A stretch of 64,000 nucleotides of DNA, from NCBI GenBank assembly GCA_021404685.1, contig QWHC01000004.1, positions 100,697-164,696 of the forward strand. The letters are read 5' to 3'. The DNA comes from Chloroflexi bacterium CFX4. GTDB lineage: Bacteria; Chloroflexota; Anaerolineae; Aggregatilineales; UBA2796. The notes beneath the pieces are model-generated. The model was not told the DNA's origin. It worked only from the letters and a program-made list of their open reading frames with translations, and made no database searches. Below, piece by piece: positions 8,456-15,889 of the stretch. The position numbers and the translations under genes are program-made. Position 1 is the first letter of the stretch. The number at the start of each line of letters is the position of its first letter.

Positions 8456-9670
8456 GTGTCTGAGACTGCTGAGAACCGCCCCCTCAAAATCCTGATCAGC
8501 TTGCTCTACTATGTGCCGCACTACACTGGCTACACCATCCACGTGCAGGATGTGGCAGAGGCGCTCGCCGCACGTGGGCATGAAGTGACGGTGCTGTGTG
8601 CGCGGCACAACTTAGATTTGCCGCGTGACGAGACGATCAACGGCGTGCGGATTGTGCGGCTGTGGGCGCCGATCAAACTCAGCCGCGCCATGATCATGCC
8701 CTTTTATCCTGTGGCGCTCTATGCCTTCATGCGGAAGTATGACCTGATCTTCTCCAACACGCCGATGTTTGAAACGTGGATGGTGGCATTGGTGGCAGCG
8801 CTGACGGGCAAGAGCGTGATCAACACCCATCACGGCGATCTGGTGCTGCCGCCCGGCCTATCCAACCGCTTCATTCAGTTCGTCACCTTCCAGCTCTATA
8901 AGATCATGGCGCGCAAGGCATACCGCATTGTTGCCTACAGCCAAGATTATGCCGATAACAGCTATTATCTGCGCCCCTATATGCAGAAAGTTGTGCCGAA
9001 CTATCCACCTGTGCGGATTCCACAACCGAACCCTGAGCGCGTGCAAGAACTGCGCGCCCAGTGGCAAAAAGACGGCGCGCCAATCATCGGCTTTTCGGGC
9101 AGATTTGTTCAGGAAAAGCGCCCGGACATCCTGATCCGCGCCTTAGAGGTGGTCAACCGCAAATATCCCAATGCACGGGTGGTGTTTGCCGGGCAGTACA
9201 ACATTCCCTACGAAGATACCTGGCAACGCCATCAGGACTTGGTGGAGAAATACCGCGAGCAATTGATCTTCTTGGGCGTCATCACCAGCCGCGAGGCATT
9301 GGCAAACTTCTACGCCGCGCTGGACGTGATGGTGCTGCCAAGCGACACCGAATGCTTTGCCCTTGCCCAAGTGGAGGCGATGCTGTGCGGCACGCCCGTC
9401 GTGATGAGCGATACGCCCGGCGGCAGAGTGCCTGTCAGCGTCACCGGCATGGGCAAGATTGCGCCGCGTGGCGATTGGCGCGCCTTTGGTGAGGCGATCT
9501 GTGAGGTGATCGAGAACCGTGCGCGCTACCTCAAAACACGCGCCGACATTGAGGCGATCTTCAGCTTCAAGCGCACCATTGACACCTACGAAGGACTCTT
9601 TCGGCAAGCGGCGCACCACAGCCGCATCAAAGTGGCAGATTTTCACACACGCAACGGCAAGGATTCCTAA
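8456..9670 (+). CDS. Glycosyltransferase family 4 (GT-B)
   Basis: 404 residues. The N-terminal domain has the acceptor-side pattern PHYTGYTIHVQDVAEALAARG, and the C-terminal domain has IIGFSGRFVQEKRPDIL and the GT4 E-x7-E motif ECFALAQVE followed by AMLCGTPVV. It would transfer a sugar from a nucleotide sugar to a lipid or glycan on the inner face of the membrane. The start is GTG at 8456 with AAGGATAA upstream. It is the middle gene of the flippase-glycosyltransferase-methyltransferase operon. Confidence 0.92.
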   Translation: MSETAENRPLKILISLLYYVPHYTGYTIHVQDVAEALAARGHEVTVLCARHNLDLPRDETINGVRIVRLWAPIKLSRAMIMPFYPVALYAFMRKYDLIFSNTPMFETWMVALVAALTGKSVINTHHGDLVLPPGLSNRFIQFVTFQLYKIMARKAYRIVAYSQDYADNSYYLRPYMQKVVPNYPPVRIPQPNPERVQELRAQWQKDGAPIIGFSGRFVQEKRPDILIRALEVVNRKYPNARVVFAGQYNIPYEDTWQRHQDLVEKYREQLIFLGVITSREALANFYAALDVMVLPSDTECFALAQVEAMLCGTPVVMSDTPGGRVPVSVTGMGKIAPRGDWRAFGEAICEVIENRARYLKTRADIEAIFSFKRTIDTYEGLFRQAAHHSRIKVADFHTRNGKDS

Positions 9671-9676
9671 GCAACC

Positions 9677-10525
9677 ATGCTTGACGAAGCAACATTTCTG
9701 CGCCTGACGCGCAACGAAGCGGATATGGCGTTCAAGAAGCGCGTCCGCAGCATTTTTGAGTGGCTGCAACCAACCGCCGAGAAGACGATCCTCGATTGCG
9801 GCTGTGGGCGCGGCTTCTACCTGAACATGATCCGTGCGGTGAGCGCCTGTCCGCTCTACGGGCTGGAGCTAGACCCTGAAATCATCGCCAAAACGCGCCA
9901 AAACCTGGCGCATTTGCCCGATATTACCTTGGTGCGCGCCAGCATCTACGAGCAGCCCTTTGAAGACGCCAGCTTTGACGGTGTGATCCTCTCTGAGGTG
10001 CTGGAACACATTGAGGATGACGTGCGCGGCTTGCAGGAAGTCTTCCGTGTGCTGAAGCCAAACGGCGTAGTGGCGATCACCGTGCCGAACGCCAACTATC
10101 CGTTCTGGTGGGATCCGATCAACAAGACATTGGAGTCAGCCGGGTTGCCGCCGATTAAGCGCGGCGTGTTCGCGGGCATCTGGGCGAATCACGTGCGCTT
10201 GTATACCAAAGCACAACTGCGCCAAGCGGTGGCGGCGGCGGGCTTCCTTGTCGAAGAAGAACGCGCCTTCACCCACTACTGCTTCCCGTTCATTCATAAC
10301 GTGGTGTATGGCATTGGCAAGCCGCTGCTGGAGAGCGGCGCGCTGCCCAAAAGCATGGCGCAGGCTGCCGACCGCACCACATTCGATCAGAACAGCGGCA
10401 GCCTGTTCAACCCAATTAATCTCGGCTTGGCGGTGCTGAACTGGTTTGACCGTCCCAACCAGATCAATGAGCCAGACGGGCGCACCACCGTGAACCTTGC
10501 CCTGAAGGCGCGCAAACCTGCCTAG
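9677..10525 (+). CDS. SAM-dependent methyltransferase
   Basis: 282 residues. It has class I methyltransferase motif I ILDCGCGRGFYLNMI, the acidic residue in YGLELDPEII, and motif IV/V FDGVILSEVLEHIEDD, close to the UbiE/Methyltransf_11 group acting on small molecules or glycans. It starts 6 bp after the glycosyltransferase gene and probably modifies the same glycan or lipid (inference). The last 4 bp overlap the convergent SET gene. Confidence 0.88.
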   Translation: MLDEATFLRLTRNEADMAFKKRVRSIFEWLQPTAEKTILDCGCGRGFYLNMIRAVSACPLYGLELDPEIIAKTRQNLAHLPDITLVRASIYEQPFEDASFDGVILSEVLEHIEDDVRGLQEVFRVLKPNGVVAITVPNANYPFWWDPINKTLESAGLPPIKRGVFAGIWANHVRLYTKAQLRQAVAAAGFLVEEERAFTHYCFPFIHNVVYGIGKPLLESGALPKSMAQAADRTTFDQNSGSLFNPINLGLAVLNWFDRPNQINEPDGRTTVNLALKARKPA

Positions 10526-11052
10526 CTGTTCCCACTCAGGCGATCAATGCGGCGCTGCAAGTATGGCGAAAAGTAGCCTTTGTAGCGTTGCTGTAATTCG
10601 GGCTTGCGCCAATCATCGCCCGTGATCACGCCGCGGCAGTTCGGCTGACCGCACAAACAGTTCATGCGGAAGTCCGGATTGCCATCACAGGTGGCGTAAT
10701 CAAAGCAGACTTCCTCGCCCGTTGCAATATCGCGCAGCGCGATGAGCGTGATCTGCCCTTGCAAGGCGGCGTTTGGATTGCAGGAGTGATTGGCGCAGTC
10801 CGCCAGATCGTCCACCATGCCGCTGGTCAGGTGCAGGTCTTCCTCAACCTGAATCGAGCGGTGCTGTGCCATTTCAGGCAGTGTGTCCAGCGTCGCTGTA
10901 TCCACGATGATGCCGCCCCAGACCACCAAGAGTTCGCCCTTGCTGATCGGTGCAGCCGCCACCAGCGAAAAGCCAGCGCCGTCCGTCCATTTTCGATCAA
11001 TGTGTGGATGGCTCCACGCGATGCGCCGCGAGGAGGCTAAAATATCCGCCAT
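10522..11052 (-). CDS. SET-domain protein (putative lysine methyltransferase)
   Basis: 176 residues. It carries the SET motifs NHSCNPN and GEEVCFDYA, and a post-SET cysteine cluster CLCGQPNC that would bind zinc. SET enzymes transfer methyl groups from SAM to protein lysines; bacterial versions are mostly uncharacterised. AGGAAGAG lies just before the ATG. It follows xseB on the same strand by about 36 bp and may be co-transcribed with it. Confidence 0.88.
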   Translation of the reverse strand: MADILASSRRIAWSHPHIDRKWTDGAGFSLVAAAPISKGELLVVWGGIIVDTATLDTLPEMAQHRSIQVEEDLHLTSGMVDDLADCANHSCNPNAALQGQITLIALRDIATGEEVCFDYATCDGNPDFRMNCLCGQPNCRGVITGDDWRKPELQQRYKGYFSPYLQRRIDRLSGNS

Positions 11053-11088
11053 GCTCTCTCTTCCTATATGGGTTGTGCCAAGGCTTAC

Positions 11089-11328
11089 TTAGAAGGGTAG
11101 CGCATCCGAGTCGGGTGCAGCGGATGCGTCATTGGGACTGTTGATCTTCTGAATACGCAGCTCCGCAGCGTTCAGTTTCGCCTCGCAGAAGGCGATCAAG
11201 GCGCGTCCGCGCTCGTAAAGCGAGACGGACTCATCAAGGCTGAGCGCGCCACGCTCCAGCTGATCAACGATCTCGCTCAGGCGTTGATAGGCCTCTTCAA
11301 AGGTTTGGATGGTGGGCAAAGTACTCAT
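11089..11328 (-). CDS. xseB: Exodeoxyribonuclease VII small subunit
   Basis: 79 residues, the usual XseB length. TFEEAYQRLSEIVDQLERGALSLDES is followed by YERGRALIAFCEAKL, the two-helix signature of XseB. It binds the large subunit to form exonuclease VII, which degrades single-stranded DNA in both directions. Its ATG overlaps the xseA stop (TGATG), so translation is coupled. Confidence 0.95.
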   Translation of the reverse strand: MSTLPTIQTFEEAYQRLSEIVDQLERGALSLDESVSLYERGRALIAFCEAKLNAAELRIQKINSPNDASAAPDSDALPF

Positions 11329-12557
11329 CAGGAGTTGCTCTCGGTTGAATCAGGCTGCAAGGTCCGTTCCTGCACACGAACAGTCAAACGCCCATCTCTT
11401 AATTGTACGTGAAGATCAGCATTTTGCACAGCCTCAGCCGCGCTGGTCAGGCGTTTGCCCGTCTGCGGATCGCTCAGGATGGCATAGCCACGCGCCAACA
11501 AACTCAGCGGGCTGGCGCGCTCAAGGGCGCGTTCTTGCGCGCCGAGCGTTTCGCTTGCCCGTTGCAGGCGCGCCGCCGCCGCACGCTCAAGGCGCAGGCT
11601 GAGCGCATCAAGGCGCTGCCGTTCACCCTGAATGTGGGAGCGCGGCGAGACAAGGCGCAGCTTGTGCGCGGAATCGGCAAGGGCAGCCAGCCGTCCTTGC
11701 AGCCGTTCGCGCAGCGCCGTTTCAGCGCGCCCTGCCAAGCGATCTAGCTCAGCGCTGAGCGCCGCGATATCCGGCGTGGCAAGTTCGGCGGCAGCCGAAG
11801 GCGTCGGCGCACGCCGATCCGCGCTGCCGTCCACCAGCGTCGTATCAATCTCATGCCCAATGCCGCTGATGACGGGCGCACGAGTCGTCCGCAAGGCACG
11901 GGCAAGCTGCTCATCGTTGAAGCACCACAAATCCTCAGCGCTGCCGCCGCCGCGCACCAAGAGGATCACATCTACGCCGAAGGCATCCGCACGGCGCAGC
12001 GCCGCAATGATCTGCGGCGGCGCATCGGCGCCTTGCACGGGCGTATGGCTCAGCCAAACCTCTGCCAGTGGATAGCGGCGGCGCAGCACGTTGCAGACAT
12101 CTTGAAAAGCGGCGGTGCTTTCAGAGGTGACCACACCAATTCGCTGCGGGAAAAAGGGCAGCGGACGTTTGAGATCAGGGCTGAACACGCCTTCTGCCTC
12201 CAGCTTGTCCCACAAGGCGCGGAACTGCGCGGCGAGATCGCCCTGTGCATCGGCAAGCTGCACAGCATCAGCATAAAGCTGATAAATGCCGCCTTGTTCA
12301 TAAACGCTGATCTTGCCATGCGCGAGGATTTTCTCGCCATTGTGCGGCGTGTGGCGCAGCGCACGCACCTTATCGCGCCAAATCACAGTTCTCAGTTCGG
12401 CGTGGGCATCTTTCAGGGTGAAATACATATGCCCGCTGCTCTGAGCGCGCAGGTTGGAAACCTCCCCCTCGACCCAAAGCGCTTGCAAGGGCTGATCGCG
12501 CTCGATCAGGCGGCGGATATAAGCGTTTAGGGCGCTGATGCTGAAAACGTCGGGCAT
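11328..12557 (-). CDS. xseA: Exodeoxyribonuclease VII large subunit
   Basis: 409 residues. The N-terminal OB fold (WVEGEVSNLRAQSSGHMYFTLKD) is followed by the catalytic domain with VVTSESTAAFQDV, the ILLVRGGGSAEDLWCFND motif and SGIGHEIDTTLVD, then a coiled-coil region. It acts with XseB in single-strand DNA processing during repair and recombination. GGTGAG is close to the ATG. It heads a likely xseA-xseB-SET operon. Confidence 0.96.
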   Translation of the reverse strand: MPDVFSISALNAYIRRLIERDQPLQALWVEGEVSNLRAQSSGHMYFTLKDAHAELRTVIWRDKVRALRHTPHNGEKILAHGKISVYEQGGIYQLYADAVQLADAQGDLAAQFRALWDKLEAEGVFSPDLKRPLPFFPQRIGVVTSESTAAFQDVCNVLRRRYPLAEVWLSHTPVQGADAPPQIIAALRRADAFGVDVILLVRGGGSAEDLWCFNDEQLARALRTTRAPVISGIGHEIDTTLVDGSADRRAPTPSAAAELATPDIAALSAELDRLAGRAETALRERLQGRLAALADSAHKLRLVSPRSHIQGERQRLDALSLRLERAAAARLQRASETLGAQERALERASPLSLLARGYAILSDPQTGKRLTSAAEAVQNADLHVQLRDGRLTVRVQERTLQPDSTESNS

Positions 12558-12620
12558 GGCGGCTCACCAGTTGCGAAAAGTTTCCGCAGAGTATACCACA
12601 CCGCAACGCACCTGCCGCAC

Positions 12621-12648
12621 TTGCATTCTGCCCGAAATGATCTATATT
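12621..12648 (+). promoter_or_regulatory. Possible promoter of the sugar ABC operon
   Basis: TTGCAT, a 16-bp spacer and TATATT, ending 10 bp before the operator-like palindrome and about 80 bp before the binding-protein gene. The -35 box is a poor match and the -10 box a good one. Confidence 0.4.
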
Positions 12649-12658
12649 TTAAGGTGTG

Positions 12659-12678
12659 TTTTGAGCGCACGCTCAAAA
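12659..12678 (+). promoter_or_regulatory. Operator-like perfect inverted repeat upstream of the sugar ABC operon
   Basis: Arms TTTTGAGCG and CGCTCAAAA with a 2-bp centre CA. It lies just after the candidate -10 box, where a repressor would block transcription start. The shape suits a LacI/GalR-type or similar dimeric regulator; no such gene is in the window. Confidence 0.6.
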
Positions 12679-12727
12679 GGACGTTAACGCATTCTAAAGT
12701 ATTTACCATTACGAAGGATTTGACCCA

Positions 12728-14047
12728 ATGAAGAACGCTCCCTTTCTCAAGGCGATCAGCCTTACCCTTGCTATTGCTTTCGCGTTTGCTGCGCTGCTGC
12801 CCGCCGCACCTACCACCGCACAGGATAATCCGCTGACGGCAGGTGTGAGCGATAAGTTCGCCGGCACAGAGCTACGCCTCATTTTCGCCAACCATCCCTG
12901 GAACAACACCATTCAGCGCCTGATCCCTGCCTTTGAGCAGGCGAGCGGCATGTCGCTGCGTATTGAGAGCTACTTTGAAGATCAGCTCTCCCAAAAGTTG
13001 CAAGTCGGCTTGACCAGCGGCACCAGCACCGCCGATGCCTTCATGTTCCGTCCTTTGCAGGAAGGGCGCCTGTTTGCCAAGAATGGCTGGCTGTTCGATG
13101 TGAAGGAATTTGCGGCGGCAGATGCCGATTGGAACTGGAACGACTTTCAAGAGGCAGCGCGTGGCACCGTCACCTTTGAGGATATGATCTTTGGCGTGCC
13201 GATTGTGACTGAGCGCCAAGTGCTTTACTATCGCAAAGACTTGTTCGCTGCCAAAGGGCTAAGCGCACCAACCACGCTAGAGGAACTTGAGGCAGCCGCA
13301 GCCGCGCTCAACGATCCTGCCAACGGCATCGCCGGCATTGTGATGCGCGGTCAGCGTGCGGCAGCCGTCACGCAGTTTAGCAGCTTCCTGTACAGCTTTG
13401 GCGGCGATTGGGTGAAGGATGGCGTCTCGGCGCTTGATTCACCAGAGGCACGCGCCGCTTATGAGTACTACGGGCGCTTGCTGCGCGAGTACGGTCCGCA
13501 AGGCACCACCAACATGAGCTGGCCCCAAGCTGTGGCGATCTTGCAGCAGGGCAAGGCTGCCATGTGGATTGACGCCGACAGCCTGTTCCTAAACGCCACT
13601 GATCCAACGCGCTCCAGCGTGGCAGCCGAGATCGGCTTTGCGCCCTTCCCAGCAGGCCCTGCTGGCTCGCAGCCTTACAACATCACCTCTTGGGCGCTTG
13701 GCATTAACGAGCTTTCCGAAAATCACGAGGCAGCTTGGGAGTTCGTGAAGTGGGCGACCAGCGCCCCAGTGGTGGCTGAGCTGCAAAAGAGCGGCAATCC
13801 CGGCCCGCGCATTTCAGTGTGGGAATCGGCGGATGGCTTGGCAGGCTTCCCCGAAGAATATGCCGAAGTTGCCAAGCTGCAATCCACACGCGGCGTCGGC
13901 TATGATCGTCCCCGCGTGATCGGCGTTGGGCGCGCACGCGATATTGTCGGAGCGCCCATTGTGACCGCTATCGAAGGTGGCAACCTTGAGGCTGCCCTCA
14001 AAGAGGCGCACGATCAGTTCAACGCCTTCCTCAAAGAAGATAACTAG
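12728..14047 (+). CDS. Sugar ABC transporter substrate-binding protein
   Basis: 439 residues. The N-terminal signal sequence (about 1-36) ends near TTAQDN. There is no lipobox Cys, so this looks like a freely exported rather than lipid-anchored protein, unusual for this family. The body matches family-1 binding proteins: IPAFEQASGMSLRIES, GVPIVTERQVLYYRKDLF, and the C-terminal SQPYNITSWALGINELSE with WEFVKWATS. It delivers a sugar or oligosaccharide to the two permeases downstream. AAGGAT precedes the ATG. Confidence 0.9.
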   Translation: MKNAPFLKAISLTLAIAFAFAALLPAAPTTAQDNPLTAGVSDKFAGTELRLIFANHPWNNTIQRLIPAFEQASGMSLRIESYFEDQLSQKLQVGLTSGTSTADAFMFRPLQEGRLFAKNGWLFDVKEFAAADADWNWNDFQEAARGTVTFEDMIFGVPIVTERQVLYYRKDLFAAKGLSAPTTLEELEAAAAALNDPANGIAGIVMRGQRAAAVTQFSSFLYSFGGDWVKDGVSALDSPEARAAYEYYGRLLREYGPQGTTNMSWPQAVAILQQGKAAMWIDADSLFLNATDPTRSSVAAEIGFAPFPAGPAGSQPYNITSWALGINELSENHEAAWEFVKWATSAPVVAELQKSGNPGPRISVWESADGLAGFPEEYAEVAKLQSTRGVGYDRPRVIGVGRARDIVGAPIVTAIEGGNLEAALKEAHDQFNAFLKEDN

Positions 14048-14060
14048 TTCGTTCATTCAC

Positions 14061-14100
14061 GGTGCGCCCTTGCCTTGTGCGCTGAGGGCGCACCTTCTTT
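14061..14100 (+). terminator. Intra-operon hairpin between binding protein and permease genes
   Basis: Arms GGTGCGCCC and GGGCGCACC (9 bp, perfect) around a 16-base loop, followed by TTCTTT. It probably attenuates transcription or protects the upstream mRNA so that more binding protein than permease is made. Confidence 0.65.
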
Positions 14101-14129
14101 AAGTGCCACAAGATCGCTTAGAGCTTGCC

Positions 14130-15008
14130 ATGAACTTCTTAAACCGCCACATCCGTGCCACCTTTGTGGCGCCGGCACTGGTCTTCGTTATAGCGATGAT
14201 GATTGTGCCGATTATCTATACCACCTACCTCAGTTTTCACGCGTGGAATGGCTCGGCACGCCGCGCACCGGAATATCTGGGACTGGATAACTATACGCGC
14301 TTGCTCACCCGCGATCCGCGCTTTGGTGATGCTGTGGCGCGCACCTTCATCTTCACCGGGATTGCAGTCGGCGCAGAGCTGACGCTTGGGCTTGGCATTG
14401 CCCTGCTGATCAACGGCAAGTTCATGGGACATAACATCGTAAAGACGCTCATCTTGCTGCCGATGGTGGCGACGCCCGTTGCCATCGGCATGGCGTGGCT
14501 GCTGCTTTACGAGCCGAACATCGGTGCGCTGAATGCGCTCCTGCGTGGTTTAGGGCTGCCGCCGCAAGATTTTCTGGGCAGCGCCAGCTTAGCGCTCTTT
14601 TGGTTGGCAGTTGTGGATATTTGGCAGTGGACGCCGCTGATGGCGCTCATCTTGCTGGCGGGCTTAACGGCGCTGCCCGAAGAGCCTTACGAGGCAGCGC
14701 GGGTGGATGGCGCCAGCGGCTGGCAGCGCTTCATGCATCTCACGCTGCCGCTGCTGTTCCCAACCATGATCGCGGCGGTGCTGCTGCGCTCGATTGATGC
14801 CCTCAAGACGTTCGACATCATCTATACCATGACACGCGGCGGACCCGGCTTCGCCACGGAGACGATCAATACCTATGGCTATATTCAATCCTTTGAATAT
14901 TTCCAGCTTGGGCAAGCCTCCAGCCTGTTGATTGTCTTCTTCACCCTGATCCTTGCCGTCAGCTTATTCTTTGTGCGGATTCGCCGCCGCTGGGGAGCCG
15001 CCCTATGA
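14130..15008 (+). CDS. Sugar ABC transporter permease (MalF/UgpA-like)
   Basis: About 292 residues with six membrane helices. The EAA loop EEPYEAARVDGASGWQRFMHLTLP contacts the ATPase. The start is placed at the ATG at 14130 (MNFLNRH); a GTG at 14103 is possible. Its stop overlaps the next gene's ATG (ATGA). The operon holds no ATPase gene, so a shared MsiK/MalK-type ATPase elsewhere must power it. Confidence 0.92.
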   Translation: MNFLNRHIRATFVAPALVFVIAMMIVPIIYTTYLSFHAWNGSARRAPEYLGLDNYTRLLTRDPRFGDAVARTFIFTGIAVGAELTLGLGIALLINGKFMGHNIVKTLILLPMVATPVAIGMAWLLLYEPNIGALNALLRGLGLPPQDFLGSASLALFWLAVVDIWQWTPLMALILLAGLTALPEEPYEAARVDGASGWQRFMHLTLPLLFPTMIAAVLLRSIDALKTFDIIYTMTRGGPGFATETINTYGYIQSFEYFQLGQASSLLIVFFTLILAVSLFFVRIRRRWGAAL

Positions 15009-15880
15009 GCAGTTATACCTCGTCTGTTTCGCAGCCTTTGCTGCGAAGCCAGCTTGCCCAACGCCGCCAACGCCGCCTGCTTTGGGGAACGCTGCGCTAT
15101 GCGGCAATCGTTGTGGTGCTGTTCATCTTCCTTGCGCCGTTTCTGTGGATGCTGCTCAGCTCGTTCAAGACTCAGGTGGACATCACCAACGCGCAGAACA
15201 TCTTCAACTTCACGCCAACGCTGGAAAATTACCAGAACGTCTTTCAGCAGTACGACTTTTTGCGCTATCTGCTGAACAGCTTTGCGGTGGCGGCGCTCTC
15301 GACGCTCTTTTCGCTGATCTTAGGGCTGCCGGCTGCCTATGCCATTGCGCGCTACCGTATGCAGTGGTTGGGCGTCGTGCTGCTGACGGCGCGCATCGTG
15401 CCGGGCATCACCTTCCTAATCCCGTGGTTCATCATTTTCAGCCGCCTGCGCCTGACGGGCACGCTCACGCCGCTGATCCTCAGCCACATGCTGGTCGGGA
15501 TGCCTTTCATCGCTTGGATCATGATCTCATTTTATGAGGAGCTGCCGCTTGAGCTGGAGGAGGCTGCCAAAATTGACGGCGCAACGCCCATTGGCGCCTT
15601 TTTGCGCGTGGCGCTGCCGCTTTCCATGCCGGGCGTGATCACGGCGGGCATTGTGGCGTTCATCTTCTCGTGGAACAACTTCATGTTTTCACTGGTGCTG
15701 GCGGATGATCAAACGCGCACGCTGCCCATCGCCATTTTTAACTTCCTCACCTATGCCAGCGTAGACTGGGGCGGCTTGATGGCTGCCGCCGTTGTGATCA
15801 CCTTGCCCGTCCTGATCATCACGCTCTTTGTGCAGCGCTACATCATTCGCGGCTTGACGGCGGGCGCCACCAAAGGCTAA
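15005..15880 (+). CDS. Sugar ABC transporter permease (MalG/UgpE-like)
   Basis: 291 residues, six membrane helices. The EAA loop reads LELEEAAKIDGATPIGAFLRVALP, followed by MPGVITAGIVAFIFSWNNFMF, typical of the MalG group. It forms the channel with the preceding permease. The gene ends inside a stem-loop that also spans its stop codon. Confidence 0.93.
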   Translation: MSSYTSSVSQPLLRSQLAQRRQRRLLWGTLRYAAIVVVLFIFLAPFLWMLLSSFKTQVDITNAQNIFNFTPTLENYQNVFQQYDFLRYLLNSFAVAALSTLFSLILGLPAAYAIARYRMQWLGVVLLTARIVPGITFLIPWFIIFSRLRLTGTLTPLILSHMLVGMPFIAWIMISFYEELPLELEEAAKIDGATPIGAFLRVALPLSMPGVITAGIVAFIFSWNNFMFSLVLADDQTRTLPIAIFNFLTYASVDWGGLMAAAVVITLPVLIITLFVQRYIIRGLTAGATKG

Positions 15881-15889
15881 GGTGGCGCC
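15863..15889. terminator. Hairpin at the end of the sugar ABC operon
   Basis: Arms GGCGCCACC and GGTGGCGCC around a 9-base loop, spanning the permease stop codon and ending at the last base before the convergent GMC gene. It is likely a terminator serving both directions; the T-run is weak. Confidence 0.6.

Noticed and set aside
12659..12678. Same operator as the GAGCGCGCTC palindrome at 48587-48596
   Set aside because: The half-sites are alike but the spacing differs by 2 bp and the flanks do not match, so a shared regulator is not supported.
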